64,000 nt of DNA from JANQPX01 sp965204405 (GCA_965204405.1 CBDBEN010000005.1:3410001-3474000); one strand, 5' to 3'; shown: positions 25,758-34,980, counted from the stretch's first letter. The notes: generated from the letters alone by a model not told the origin. Numbers and translations: made by a program.

Positions 25758-26864
25758 TCAGTCCGGCAGCTTGGATTGCTGATAGTGTGACTTGGCCAGC
25801 CAGTCAGGATGGATATCGATGCCCCATCCCGGCGCGTCCGTCACCCTCGCCCGGCCGTCCTCGATTGCGTAGGGGCATTGGACGAAGAGGCCGTCCTGCC
25901 AGGGGTAGTAGTCGCTGCCTTCGATCGAGAATTCGAGATAGTTGCCGGCATTGGGAATGGCCCGGAGCAGATGCATGGTGAAGAGCGTCACCAGCGATAG
26001 ATTGGCGGCGTGGGGCGTCACCGGCAAACCCGCAGTCTCAGCCATTTTCGCCACACGCAAGGTACGAGAAATACCGCCCAAGTAGCAAACATCCGGCTGG
26101 ACAATGTCGACGGCGCGCATGTCGATCATGCGCCGCCAGGTCGGCAAATCGCAGTCCTGCTCACCGCCGGCGACGTCGATGTCGAGAGCATCGGTGACCC
26201 GCTTGGTCTGCTCCAACTCCCAATAGGGGCAAGGCTCCTCGAAGTGGCAGTAGCCGTGGTCTTCGAGCATGCGGCCGACCTCGATTGCGCGCTCGGGCGT
26301 GAAGCAGCTATTGCCGTCGATTAGAAGATCGATATCGGCGCCCAGCTCTGCTCGAACCGTCGGAATGATCTCCTCGGTACGCCCCGGCCACTCGTCCCGG
26401 TTACGGCCTACTTCGGCACCGGCACGCACTTTGAAGGCAGTGAAACCGTTTTCGTCCCGAAGGCGTTTCAGACGTTCGGCCTCATCCCTCGGCGTGATGT
26501 CCCGCTTCATCGAGGAGCCGTAGGCAAGGATCGTTCCGGGCGTGCCGCCCAGGAGTTCGGCGACCGGCTTTCCCGCCCGCTTGCCGCGAAGATCCCAGAT
26601 CGCGGTGTCGAGCCCGGCAAGGGCGCGACGGAGATAGGAGCCCGGAAACTTATGCTCCCGCTCGGTCACCAGATCCAGGAGATCGTCGAGGTCGTCCATG
26701 TCCTGACCGAGAGTCCAGGGCGCCACCTGCCGGTGCAGTACCTGGCAGGTGATGTCGGCGTGATAGGCCGAAACCTGCCCCCAGCCCTCCTGGCCGTCTT
26801 CGGCAGTCACTCGGACAAAGCCTACGAACGCGTTGCAGAAGCTTTCGATGCTCCTGATCTTCAT
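25758..26864 (-). CDS. Mandelate racemase/muconate lactonising enzyme family protein
   Basis: A 368-residue enolase-superfamily enzyme. FKVRAGA gives the K-x-R catalytic motif. Metal ligands are the Asp of LLIDGNSCF, the Glu of CHFEEPCPYW and the Glu of VAGGEQDCDL. DIVQPDVCYLGG and PVTPHAANLSL supply the Asp and His of the mandelate-racemase subgroup. Members racemise, epimerise or dehydrate alpha-hydroxy or amino acids after abstracting the alpha proton. Some act on betaines such as hydroxyproline betaine. The ATG at 26864 overlaps the GMC gene's stop by 4 bases. Last gene of the transport and oxidation operon. Confidence 0.9.
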   Translation of the reverse strand: MKIRSIESFCNAFVGFVRVTAEDGQEGWGQVSAYHADITCQVLHRQVAPWTLGQDMDDLDDLLDLVTEREHKFPGSYLRRALAGLDTAIWDLRGKRAGKPVAELLGGTPGTILAYGSSMKRDITPRDEAERLKRLRDENGFTAFKVRAGAEVGRNRDEWPGRTEEIIPTVRAELGADIDLLIDGNSCFTPERAIEVGRMLEDHGYCHFEEPCPYWELEQTKRVTDALDIDVAGGEQDCDLPTWRRMIDMRAVDIVQPDVCYLGGISRTLRVAKMAETAGLPVTPHAANLSLVTLFTMHLLRAIPNAGNYLEFSIEGSDYYPWQDGLFVQCPYAIEDGRARVTDAPGWGIDIHPDWLAKSHYQQSKLPD

Positions 26865-28480
26865 GACATCGCTCCCGCATCCGCTAACATCATCTCGGCG
26901 GCCTTTTCGCCCACCATGATCGCAGGTGCATTGGTGTTCCCCGTGGGAATGCTCGGAAAAATCGAGGCATCAGCGATCCGCAGCCCATCGATCCCGTGAA
27001 CGCAGAGCCTTGCATCCACCACGGCGGCTGCGGGGTCATCCCCCATTCGGCAGGTGCAGCAGGGATGAAACACGGTCCAGGCATGTTCCCGCGCGAAGGC
27101 TTCGATGTCCCTGTCCAGAATGATGTCGGCGCCCGGCTTGATTTCGTCCTTGATAATGGCGCTGAAGGCCGGTGCTGCGGCAAGCTTGCGCAGCAGCCTG
27201 ACCCCTTTCAGCATGAGACCGATGTCCTCGTCGGTGGACAGGTAATTCGGCTGGATCGCCGGTGCTTCCAAAGGGTCCGGCGATCGTATCCGGAGATGGC
27301 CTCTGCTGGTTGGCTTGCAGGCATTGAAGCCTAAGAGGATGCCCGGAAACGGATCGGGGCTCATCATCTCCCGCTTGCCGGGCGGCACCCGCGTGTAGCT
27401 GACCGGGGAGAAGTAGAGCTGGAGATCCGGGCGCTCCAGGTCCGGGCTGGAGCGCACGAAGCCGCCGGCCTGGTTTATACTGAGGCTGAGCGGACCCTGG
27501 CGCATCAGCAGGAACTGCAGGCCGACCCTGAGCTTGCCGAGCCAAGGCCCGAGAATCTGGTTCAGAGTCGGCACATGGGTACGATAGAGATTGTCGAGGC
27601 CGAGGTGATCCTCCAGGTTTTGCCCGACATGGGGTGCATTCTGCACAACGTCGATGCCAAGCTCCTGAAGCATCGCGCCCGGCCCGATGCCTGAGAGCTG
27701 CAAAAGCTGCGGTGAGTTGATGGCGCCACCGCAGAGCACCACCTCGCACCTTGCCTTGGCGACCAGATCCTGGCCGTTCTGACGATAGGCAATGCCGACT
27801 GCCCGTTTTCCTTCGAACAAGATACGAGTAGCCAGCGCCCGCGTCTTCAGATCCAGATTGGGCCGTTTCAAGGCGGGGCGCAGATAGCAGCGCGCAGTCG
27901 AGGCGCGAAGGCCGTCTTTGGTGGTGATCTGGTAAATTCCGGCCCCTTCCATCGAGGCACCATTGTAGTCGGGGTTGATCGGAATCTGGATGTCCTGGGC
28001 CGAGGCCAAGAAGGTCTGGCAAAGGGGATGAACCTCACCGGTGATGTCCTGCACATGCAGTGGCCCACGGCCGCCGCGGTGTGTGTCGCTACCGCCAGAC
28101 CAGGTCTCCATCCGTTTGAAGATCGGGGCGACATCGGCCCAGCTCCATCCAGGCGCAACGGCGGTCCAGTCGTCATAGTCTCCAGGATGACCGCGCACAT
28201 AGACCATCGCATTGATCGAGCTTGAGCCCCCCAGCACCTTGCCGCGCGGCCAATAGCTTTGCCTGCCGCCGAGGCCTGGAACGGGCTCGGTGGTGTATTT
28301 CCAATTGACCTTGGGATCGAAGAAGGTCTTGCCGTAGCCGATGGGCATCCGGATCCAGAACTTTCGATCGGACCCGCCGGCTTCCAGAGCCAGAACGGTA
28401 TGGCGACCACCTTCACTCAGACGGTTGGCCAGCACCGAGCCCGCGGAACCTGCACCGATAATGATGTAATCATAGTCCAT
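26861..28480 (-). CDS. GMC oxidoreductase (choline dehydrogenase-like)
   Basis: A 539-residue flavoenzyme starting MDYDYIIIGAGSAGSVLANR (FAD motif). It has the GMC signatures YWPRGKVLGGSSSINAMVYVRGHPGDYD and CGGAINSPQLLQLSGIGP. The catalytic region is TVFHPCCTCRMGDDPAAAVVD with GIDGLRIADASIFPSIPTGNTNAP. Relatives oxidise choline, alcohols or 3-hydroxypropionate (DddA in DMSP use). The start is the ATG at 28480, which overlaps the permease TGA by one base; a longer reading frame upstream is only the permease in another phase. Operon position suggests it acts on the imported compound. Confidence 0.92.
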   Translation of the reverse strand: MDYDYIIIGAGSAGSVLANRLSEGGRHTVLALEAGGSDRKFWIRMPIGYGKTFFDPKVNWKYTTEPVPGLGGRQSYWPRGKVLGGSSSINAMVYVRGHPGDYDDWTAVAPGWSWADVAPIFKRMETWSGGSDTHRGGRGPLHVQDITGEVHPLCQTFLASAQDIQIPINPDYNGASMEGAGIYQITTKDGLRASTARCYLRPALKRPNLDLKTRALATRILFEGKRAVGIAYRQNGQDLVAKARCEVVLCGGAINSPQLLQLSGIGPGAMLQELGIDVVQNAPHVGQNLEDHLGLDNLYRTHVPTLNQILGPWLGKLRVGLQFLLMRQGPLSLSINQAGGFVRSSPDLERPDLQLYFSPVSYTRVPPGKREMMSPDPFPGILLGFNACKPTSRGHLRIRSPDPLEAPAIQPNYLSTDEDIGLMLKGVRLLRKLAAAPAFSAIIKDEIKPGADIILDRDIEAFAREHAWTVFHPCCTCRMGDDPAAAVVDARLCVHGIDGLRIADASIFPSIPTGNTNAPAIMVGEKAAEMMLADAGAMS

Positions 28481-29307
28481 CAGGCGGTGCCTGACCTTGA
28501 CCGGCCGAAAAACTGGGCGAGCGCCATCAGGAGCGTGGTGATCACGATCATGATCGTCGAGATCGAGGCGATGGTCGGATCGATCTGATCGCGAAGGGCG
28601 TTGAACATGTTGCGGGTAAGCGTCGCATTGTCGCCGCCTGAGATGAACATCGCCACCACCACCTCGTCGAAGGATGTCAGGAAGGACAGCAGCGCGCTGG
28701 TGATCACTGCAAAGCGGATCTGCGGCAAGGTCACGGTCAAGAATGCCTTCCAGCGCGGCGCGCCCAGGCTTCGGGCGGCGAGTTCCTGGTTCATATCGAA
28801 ACTCTTGAGTGCCGACCCGGTGACGATCAAGACCAGCGGCAGGGCAAGCAGCGTGTGCGCCAGCACCAATCCTATCATGGTATGTAGAACCTGGAGCTTC
28901 ACATAGACATAGAAGGCGCCGATCGCGATCAGGATCAGCGGCACCATCATCGGCGTGATCAGCAGCACGAAGACCAGCCGGCCGAGCCGGAAGCTGGAGC
29001 CATGTAGCCCATAGGCCGCCAGCACGCCGAGCGGCGTTGCCACCAGCGTCGTCAAAAAGGCGGCCATCAGCGACGTCCGTGTCGCCGCCATCCATGCCGC
29101 CGAGCCGATATAATGCTCATACCAGCGGGTCGACCAGTTTTCCGGCGGAAACTCCAGATATTGGGAGTCGGAGAACGACATCGGCACGACGATCAGGGTC
29201 GGCGCCACCAGCAACAGCATGATGATCACCGAAAGACCATAGAGCCACAGCCGCCGGCCATGGGTGATCTGAGTTTCCGAGGCGGGACTGTTCAGCCAAT
29301 CCATCAT
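28480..29307 (-). CDS. ABC transporter permease, PotC/spermidine-putrescine type
   Basis: 275 residues, six predicted membrane helices, with the binding-protein-dependent permease loop EELAARSLGAPRWKAFLTVTLPQIR-like region near residue 185. The N-terminus MMDWLNSPASETQITHGRR is cytoplasmic. Two ATGs (29307, 29304) are adjacent; the upstream permease stop is two bases away. Together with the paired permease, ATPase and binding protein it forms a polyamine/opine/betaine-type importer. Confidence 0.9.
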   Translation of the reverse strand: MMDWLNSPASETQITHGRRLWLYGLSVIIMLLLVAPTLIVVPMSFSDSQYLEFPPENWSTRWYEHYIGSAAWMAATRTSLMAAFLTTLVATPLGVLAAYGLHGSSFRLGRLVFVLLITPMMVPLILIAIGAFYVYVKLQVLHTMIGLVLAHTLLALPLVLIVTGSALKSFDMNQELAARSLGAPRWKAFLTVTLPQIRFAVITSALLSFLTSFDEVVVAMFISGGDNATLTRNMFNALRDQIDPTIASISTIMIVITTLLMALAQFFGRSRSGTA

Positions 29308-29309
29308 CG

Positions 29310-30224
29310 TCAGTGGCCACCACCGGTGAGTGCTTCGAGGCGCAAAAACCGCGAGGCAATCCAGAGAATGCCGATGGTCAGCACCAGCAGAACGACACCC
29401 AGGGCACTGGCAGCACCCCAATTGACGAAAAGCTCGATGTTGGAAGCGATCTTCATCGAGACCATGATGACCTTGCCACCGCCAAGCACGGCGGGGGTCA
29501 CGAAAAAACCGAGGCAAAGGACGAACACGATCAGCGTGCCAGCAAAAAGCCCCGGTGCGGAAAGCGGAAAAAAGACCGTCCAGAAAGCGCGCATCGGGCT
29601 GGCACCGAGGCTGGAGGCGGCCTTCAGATAGTCGCGGTCGATCGCCTTCATCGAGCCGTAGACCGGAAGGATCAGGAAGGGCAGCATGATGTGGACCATG
29701 CCGATCAGCGTGCCGGTCAGGTTGTGCACGATCTTGATCGGCTCGTCCCAAAGGCCGATGTCCATCGCCCAGGCATTCACCAGGCCGCGCTTCTGCAGGA
29801 GGACCAGCCAGGCATAGGTGCGCACCAGGAGCGATGTCCAAAAGGGGAGAAGCACGGTGATCAGGCAGAGATTGGCGACCCGGCTCGGCAGCTGCGAGAG
29901 GAAATAGGCGAGCGGGTAGCCGATCAGCATGCAAAGGCCGGTGGTCAGCAGGCTCACCTCGAAGGTGGTCCGGAAAATCCGGGCGTAGGATTTCCTGGCT
30001 ATCATGCGCTGGTAGTTTTCGAGCGAGAAACCGCCCTCGGCGCCGATGAACGAGACGAAGAACAGCCAGCCGACCGGGATGACCAGGATGATGAGCACCA
30101 AAAGAAGTGCTGGCGAGCAGAGGCCGAACAGGGCAAGCCGTTCCAGACGGGCATCCCGGCGAAGGCCGTCCGCATGAACCTCGGTCGAGGTCTGATGAAG
30201 CTCAGCCGTCACCACCGCCTGCAC
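29310..30224 (-). CDS. ABC transporter permease, PotB type
   Basis: 304 residues with six membrane helices after a 30-residue cytoplasmic start. It has LLPFWTSLLVRTYAWLVLLQ, a hallmark of PotB/PotH permeases, and the EAA-like loop DYLKAASSLGASPMRAFWTVFFPLSAPG. Its start at 30224 lies two bases after the ATPase stop at 30227. Partner of the PotC-type permease. Confidence 0.92.
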   Translation of the reverse strand: MQAVVTAELHQTSTEVHADGLRRDARLERLALFGLCSPALLLVLIILVIPVGWLFFVSFIGAEGGFSLENYQRMIARKSYARIFRTTFEVSLLTTGLCMLIGYPLAYFLSQLPSRVANLCLITVLLPFWTSLLVRTYAWLVLLQKRGLVNAWAMDIGLWDEPIKIVHNLTGTLIGMVHIMLPFLILPVYGSMKAIDRDYLKAASSLGASPMRAFWTVFFPLSAPGLFAGTLIVFVLCLGFFVTPAVLGGGKVIMVSMKIASNIELFVNWGAASALGVVLLVLTIGILWIASRFLRLEALTGGGH

Positions 30225-30226
30225 GC

Positions 30227-31318
30227 CTAAGCCTCGTCGTCCGAAATCAGCACGGTATCGTCGGCATGAAGCCCAAAGGTAATCAGACTGCCCGGAGCAG
30301 GCAGATCGTTGATGGTACCGCGGCGGATGACACCGCGAAGCCCGACCTCGGTGCCATCAGCGAGATGGGCGTTCAGTAGGTAGCTGTCGCCCTGATAGAC
30401 CACGTCGGCAACCGTGCCGGCGAAGCGGTTCATCAGGGGATCGCCGCCGCCCCTGCGGAGGATCTGTATCCGTTCCGGCCGCATCATCACCAACAGCTTA
30501 TCGGCCTCGGGAATGACGCCGCCGATGCTGAGCGGCGTGTCTCCATGGCAGAGCTGATCGCCTTTGCGGGCAACCGGCAGGAATGCCGACTCGCCGATGA
30601 AATCGGCGACGAAACGGTTTGCCGGCCGGTCATAGATGCTCTCGGGATCGCCGAGCTGCATCACCTTGCCATGATTGATGACCGCGATCCGGTCCGACAT
30701 GGTGAGCGCCTCGCGCTGGTCGTGGGTGACATAGACAGTGGTCATGCCCAGCTTTTCATGGAGATGGCGAAGCTCGATCTGCATCCGGTCCCGGAGCTTC
30801 TTGTCCAGGGCGGAAAGCGGCTCGTCCATCAGGAGTATACGCGGCTCGAAGATGATCGCCCGTGCCAGCGCCGCCCGCTGCTTTTCTCCGCCCGAGAGCT
30901 GATCGATGCGCCGTTCGCCATAGCCACCGAGCTGCACGGTCTCCAGTGCCTGCTCGATGCGCCGCGCAATCTCGGCTCTTGGAACCTGACGAAGACGAAG
31001 CGGGTAGCCGACATTGCCGGCCACCGTCATGTGGGGAAACAGTGCGTAGTTTTGAAACACCACCCCTACACCTCGGCGGTGAGGTGGTGTTCGGATGACC
31101 TGGTCCTCACCAAACTTGATGCTGCCGCAATCCGGCCGGGTGAAGCCTGCAAGCACCATCAGCAATGTCGTCTTGCCCGAACCGGACGGGCCGAGGAGCG
31201 TTAGAAATTCACCGCTTCGTATGTCGAGGCTGACATCATCCAGTGCATGAACCTGCCCGTAAGTCTTGGTGACGCCTCGGATCGTGATCGGCAGGGCTTC
31301 GGATTCTATGTGACTCAA
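30227..31318 (-). CDS. ABC transporter ATPase, PotA type
   Basis: About 363 residues. Walker A is GPSGSGKTT, the Q-loop VVFQNYALFPHM, the signature LSGGEKQRAALARAI, Walker B LLMDEPLSALD and the switch His YVTHDQREALT. The C-terminal TOBE-type regulatory domain runs from about residue 240. TTG at 31318 is favoured because GAGAGG lies five bases upstream; TTG at 31336 has no ribosome site. It drives the importer of this operon from the cytoplasmic face. Confidence 0.92.
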   Translation of the reverse strand: MSHIESEALPITIRGVTKTYGQVHALDDVSLDIRSGEFLTLLGPSGSGKTTLLMVLAGFTRPDCGSIKFGEDQVIRTPPHRRGVGVVFQNYALFPHMTVAGNVGYPLRLRQVPRAEIARRIEQALETVQLGGYGERRIDQLSGGEKQRAALARAIIFEPRILLMDEPLSALDKKLRDRMQIELRHLHEKLGMTTVYVTHDQREALTMSDRIAVINHGKVMQLGDPESIYDRPANRFVADFIGESAFLPVARKGDQLCHGDTPLSIGGVIPEADKLLVMMRPERIQILRRGGGDPLMNRFAGTVADVVYQGDSYLLNAHLADGTEVGLRGVIRRGTINDLPAPGSLITFGLHADDTVLISDDEA

Positions 31319-31343
31319 GCCTGCCTCTCTTCCCAAGGGTGGC

Positions 31344-31378
31344 GATCGGGCGAACGGTCACCAGCCATCCGCCCGATC
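31344..31378 (-). promoter_or_regulatory. Intra-operon hairpin between binding-protein and ATPase genes
   Basis: GATCGGGCG (31344-31352) and CGCCCGATC (31370-31378) form a perfect 9-base stem with a 17-base loop in the 86-base gap. In ABC operons such stems often protect the upstream binding-protein mRNA and partly stop transcription, so the binding protein is made in excess. The role here is inferred from position. Confidence 0.6.
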
Positions 31379-31404
31379 CTTGTCAAGGAAGCTGCCCTCG
31401 GCAG

Positions 31405-32448
31405 CTATTCGGTGAGCATTTCTTCGTACATCTCGGCAGCGACAGTTTCCCATTTCGCATACCATTCGATGTCGACCGGAAGCTGCTTTGCGGCATTGTC
31501 GGGGTGGGACGGCAGCGCTTTAGCCGTGGCCTCATCGATGGTGCCGAGGTCGTAGGCTGCTTTGTTGGTGGGACCGTAGGTAATGTATTTCGGCAGGTTC
31601 GCCTGGTATTCGGCCTTGGAGATCTCGGCCAGGAATTCCATCGCGACGTCCTTGTTGGGCGCCCCTTTCGGGATGGCAAAGCAGTCATAGTCCAAGAGCG
31701 CCTGCTCGAAGCTGTAGGCGACCTTGGCACCATCGGCCTTGGCGACATCGAAACGGCCGTTCCAGCCCGTCGTCATGTCGACCTCGCCATCCTTCATCAG
31801 CTGCGCATGCTGCGCGCCTGAGGACCAGAAAACGTCGATATGGGGTTTCAGCTCGCGGATCTTGTCGATAGCTCGTTCAATACCTTCTTCCGAACCCAAG
31901 ACCTCGTAGACGTCCGCCGGCGCCACGCCATCGGCCATCAGGGCAGGCTCGAGAGCACCTGCGACCTTGCCGCGATAGGCGCGTTTGCCTGGAAATTTTT
32001 CGACATCCCAGAAATCCGCCCAGCTTTGCGGGCCGGCATCGCCATAGGTGTCGGTGTTCCAGGCATAGACGGTGGAAAAAACGTCACCGCCGACGCAATG
32101 GCTCATCTTCAGCGTCGGATAGAAGGTCGAGACGTCGATGACGCTGTAATCAAGCTCCTCGAGCAACCCTTCAGCTGCTGCGCGGGAAGCGGAGCCCGAA
32201 CCGCTGGCCACGATATCCAAGGTCACCGCACCGCTTTGCACCTGCAGGCGGATGTCGGACATGCCACCGTAAGTTTCCTCTTTGACGACCACGCCGGTTG
32301 CCTCGGATGCCGGCTGGAACAACGCCTTGCTTTGCGCTTCCTGATAGGAACCACCCCAGGACGCGATGGTAACCGATTTTTCCTGCGCCAGCGCCGTTCC
32401 CGCCAAGAGGGCGGCGGCCGCCACAGTTCCATAGACGTGCGTTTTCAT
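31405..32448 (-). CDS. Periplasmic binding protein, PotD/PotF type
   Basis: 347 residues. The signal peptide MKTHVYGTVAAAALLAGTALA is cleaved before QEKSV. The mature part starts VTIASWGGSYQEAQSKALFQP, typical of the spermidine/putrescine/opine-type solute-binding family, with VASGSGSASRAAAEGLLEEL and WADFWDVEKFPGKRAYRG. Ribosome site GGGAG before the ATG. The acidic residues needed for polyamine binding cannot be confirmed by eye, so betaines or other cations remain possible ligands. Confidence 0.9.
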   Translation of the reverse strand: MKTHVYGTVAAAALLAGTALAQEKSVTIASWGGSYQEAQSKALFQPASEATGVVVKEETYGGMSDIRLQVQSGAVTLDIVASGSGSASRAAAEGLLEELDYSVIDVSTFYPTLKMSHCVGGDVFSTVYAWNTDTYGDAGPQSWADFWDVEKFPGKRAYRGKVAGALEPALMADGVAPADVYEVLGSEEGIERAIDKIRELKPHIDVFWSSGAQHAQLMKDGEVDMTTGWNGRFDVAKADGAKVAYSFEQALLDYDCFAIPKGAPNKDVAMEFLAEISKAEYQANLPKYITYGPTNKAAYDLGTIDEATAKALPSHPDNAAKQLPVDIEWYAKWETVAAEMYEEMLTE

Positions 32449-32562
32449 CCCTGATCTCCCTTGTTTGCTACTGCCGACCGCCTATCCGGCTGTCGGGTTT
32501 TGATGGGCGTTTCTTCTGTCACCAACGCCGTAGCTTCTCCGACCTCCAACAATCCAAGATCA

Positions 32563-33861
32563 TCACACCGCGCGCCCGAAGTCGAGACGGTCGCGCCAGC
32601 GGTACCAGGCCACGATCGACGGCAAAAACCATGGCCTGCCATTATAGAGCGGGCGCGTCGGAAACGGCAGGTCATCAAAGGCGGTTCTGCCTTCGCTTCG
32701 CCCCAGCACGCGCAGACCCATGCGCATCCCCAAATAGCTAGCCATCGATACACCCGAGCCGCAATAGCCCATCGCGTAGTGAATACCTTCATGGCTGCCG
32801 GTATGGGCAAGTTCGTCGAAGGTGTAGGCGACCGTGCCCATCCAGGAATGAGAGATTTTCGTGTTCGCAAGTTCGGGGAAAATCCGGCACATATCGGCGT
32901 GCAGCAAGGGGCCGCTGATCTTGGGATTCGACTCGAAGGCCGAGACACGGCCGCCGAATAGAATACGGGTCCGATCTGGCGAGGCGCGGTAGTAATACAC
33001 CACGCGGCAGGTATCGCTCACCACCCGGTCCGTGGGAAAAAGCCTGTCGACGAGGTCGCGCGGCAGCGGTTCGGTGGCGATGATGTAGCTGCCTATGGGG
33101 ATAACCCGGCGCTGCAGCCAAGGGGTCAGCTTGGACGTGTAGCCGTTGGTCGCAACCACGATTTTTTCTGCGGTGATCACACCCTTCGATGTTTGGACAC
33201 TAAACGTTTCGCGCTCACGCTCAATGGCGAGCACCTCGCAAAAAGGCGTGACCTGGACACCTTCAGAGCAGGCCCTGTTCAGCAAGCCGCGATGATATTT
33301 CCCTGGATGCAGTGCCGCATGATCGGCGAACACCACGCCCCCTTGATACACATCCGTGCCAAGTTCACTTCGCTGCTCGCTCTTCGGCACGGCAAATGAC
33401 GTTACTCCTTCTTCCTTCTCCGCTTGCTCCGCTTCACGCACCAACTGCTCGAAATGTTGGGGCGTATGGGCTGCATGAAACCGACCGGCACGGCGAAAGT
33501 CGCAATCGATGGTTTCGCTTGCCACGAAGTCTTCGATCCAGTTCAGCGCGGCAGCACCCTCGTTCCGGATCGCCCGGGCCCGCTCCAGGCCGAAGCGCCG
33601 GGCGAGCTTTTTTACCGAAGGCTTGATGCTGGTGCTGATCTGCCCGCCATTGCGCGTGCTGCAGCCGGCTCCGGGATCGCCTGCCTCGCAAACGACCACG
33701 CTCCGCCCGCCCCTTGCAATCTGGAGAGCGGCGTTCAGGCCGGTATAGCCGGATCCGACCACGAGGACATCAGCAGCCGTGGGCAGGCTCTGGTTCAGGC
33801 CGACGGCAGCAGGCAGATCATCAAGCCAATAGGAGTCTTCTTTGTGATCGTCGCTCAGCAC
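32563..33861 (-). CDS. FAD-dependent oxidoreductase (gamma-glutamylputrescine oxidase/DAO type)
   Basis: A 432-residue DAO-family flavoenzyme. ADVLVVGSGYTGLNAALQIARGG binds FAD, GCSTRNGGQIS and IVVATNGYTSKLTPWLQRRV are marks of PuuB-like oxidases, and YAMGYCGSGVSMASYLG is the C-terminal FAD contact. PuuB oxidises gamma-glutamylputrescine; relatives oxidise N-methylated amino acids. Start GTG at 33861, with a weak site. It heads the seven-gene operon, 114 bases before the binding-protein gene. The absence of PuuA and PuuC argues against the full putrescine route. Confidence 0.88.
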   Translation of the reverse strand: MLSDDHKEDSYWLDDLPAAVGLNQSLPTAADVLVVGSGYTGLNAALQIARGGRSVVVCEAGDPGAGCSTRNGGQISTSIKPSVKKLARRFGLERARAIRNEGAAALNWIEDFVASETIDCDFRRAGRFHAAHTPQHFEQLVREAEQAEKEEGVTSFAVPKSEQRSELGTDVYQGGVVFADHAALHPGKYHRGLLNRACSEGVQVTPFCEVLAIERERETFSVQTSKGVITAEKIVVATNGYTSKLTPWLQRRVIPIGSYIIATEPLPRDLVDRLFPTDRVVSDTCRVVYYYRASPDRTRILFGGRVSAFESNPKISGPLLHADMCRIFPELANTKISHSWMGTVAYTFDELAHTGSHEGIHYAMGYCGSGVSMASYLGMRMGLRVLGRSEGRTAFDDLPFPTRPLYNGRPWFLPSIVAWYRWRDRLDFGRAV

Positions 33862-33955
33862 GGCCTTACCGAAAAGCGCTCATCGACGGGACTTTTCGTT
33901 CCAGGCGGGATCGGCCGTGTTGCCCGGCCCCGCCAAAGGACATAGCCTTGATATC

Positions 33956-34549
33956 ATGCACGCAAACAGCCGCCTGACCTCATTCCTCACCCGCGCCGCA
34001 GATCGTTACAGGCACCATGAAAGCCAGATCGGGCAGCATCTGTCCAGGGCTGTTCACGACACGTCGAACGGCACCATCCGCAAGCTGCCCGCCGGTCCGG
34101 CAGCCCGCTCGGTTCTGAACGGCGTCCTCGAAGCCGGCGCTGATCCGCTGCTCGATCATTTAGCCAATATCGCCGACATCCTGGCGTGGCGGATCTCCGC
34201 GGGCGGGCGGGACAATGCGGAGGTTGCATCAGCGGTCACGGTCGCGGAACTCATCGGCCCTGATGGCATGATCCGGTCCGATCAATGCCGCTTCGGTCTC
34301 CTGCTCCAGCATGCCGGCATTTTCTACCCGCCGCATCACCACGAAGCGGAAGAACTCTATTTGGTTCTGAGCGGCGTGGCCGCCTGGCAGACGGACAAGT
34401 ACCAGCCTGCTTTGCTGCAGCCGGGCAGCTTCGCCCATCACGCGCCATGGCAGCCCCACAGCATCAGAACAGAGGTTGATCCGCTGCTCGCTCTATGGGG
34501 CTGGACGGGCAACCTGTCGCTGTCCACCTACTCGATGACAGGAGTATAG
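33956..34549 (+). CDS. Cupin with DMSP lyase motifs (DddQ/DddL-like)
   Basis: A 197-residue protein with a C-terminal cupin. HHHEAEELY (residues 122-130) matches the metal motif HxHxxxExY, and GSFAHHAPWQPHSIRT matches GxxxxxxPxxxHxxxT; both patterns are shared by cupin-type DMSP lyases. These release dimethyl sulfide and acrylate from dimethylsulfoniopropionate. The helical N-terminal half is also like that family. A TTG at 33947, six bases after AAAGGA, may be the true start. It is divergent from the transport operon, so the two probably share control and substrate. Activity on DMSP is inferred; other cupin lyases or isomerases cannot be excluded. Confidence 0.7.
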   Translation: MHANSRLTSFLTRAADRYRHHESQIGQHLSRAVHDTSNGTIRKLPAGPAARSVLNGVLEAGADPLLDHLANIADILAWRISAGGRDNAEVASAVTVAELIGPDGMIRSDQCRFGLLLQHAGIFYPPHHHEAEELYLVLSGVAAWQTDKYQPALLQPGSFAHHAPWQPHSIRTEVDPLLALWGWTGNLSLSTYSMTGV

Positions 34550-34565
34550 GGCCCAGAGAATGGGT

Positions 34566-34838
34566 CTAGTAGATATCAAATGCTGCCGGCTGACGGTACT
34601 CACTACTGGCAGGAACGATGCCTTCCACCAAGCAGCGAAACGCCTCTTCGGCGTGCGCACCAGCGGGAAACTCACTTAGATATTGCTGACAGGCTTCAGC
34701 CGAACCCGATGCTTTCACGCTTTCCCAAGCACGATCATCGGCACTTGAGTTTTGCGCTTCAGCAGGTCCCGGCTGACCGGCCAGGCTAGCAATCAGCAAA
34801 GCCTTGACACTGGCGTACACCGTCGCCATCCAACGCAT
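34566..34838 (-). CDS. Small exported protein with a TPR-like tail
   Basis: A 90-residue protein. The signal peptide is about residues 1-29 (MRWMATVYASVKALLIASLA). The mature part DDRAWESVKASGSAEACQQY, LSEFPAGAHAEEAFRCL matches a short helical repeat found at the ends of caspase-like and cyclase proteins. Two cysteines could form a disulfide. GGAGGA lies seven bases before the ATG at 34838; the ATG at 34844 is too close to it. Function unknown. Confidence 0.65.
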   Translation of the reverse strand: MRWMATVYASVKALLIASLAGQPGPAEAQNSSADDRAWESVKASGSAEACQQYLSEFPAGAHAEEAFRCLVEGIVPASSEYRQPAAFDIY

Positions 34839-34980
34839 GAGCATTTCCTCCGAAGAAGCGGCTTTTTTTCACCGCCCAGGTGCCCGCGCCTAATCTCAAT
34901 TCGAGCGCAAGCAGCCAATCTTTGTTCAGCTTAGAGGGGGCAGACTGCCACCAATCGCCGCATTTTCAAGAGGGTCCACC

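Noticed and set aside
28481..29095. N-terminal extension of the GMC oxidoreductase frame
   Set aside because: The extra 200 residues are the PotC permease read in another phase; the enzyme starts at the ATG at 28480, overlapping the permease stop.
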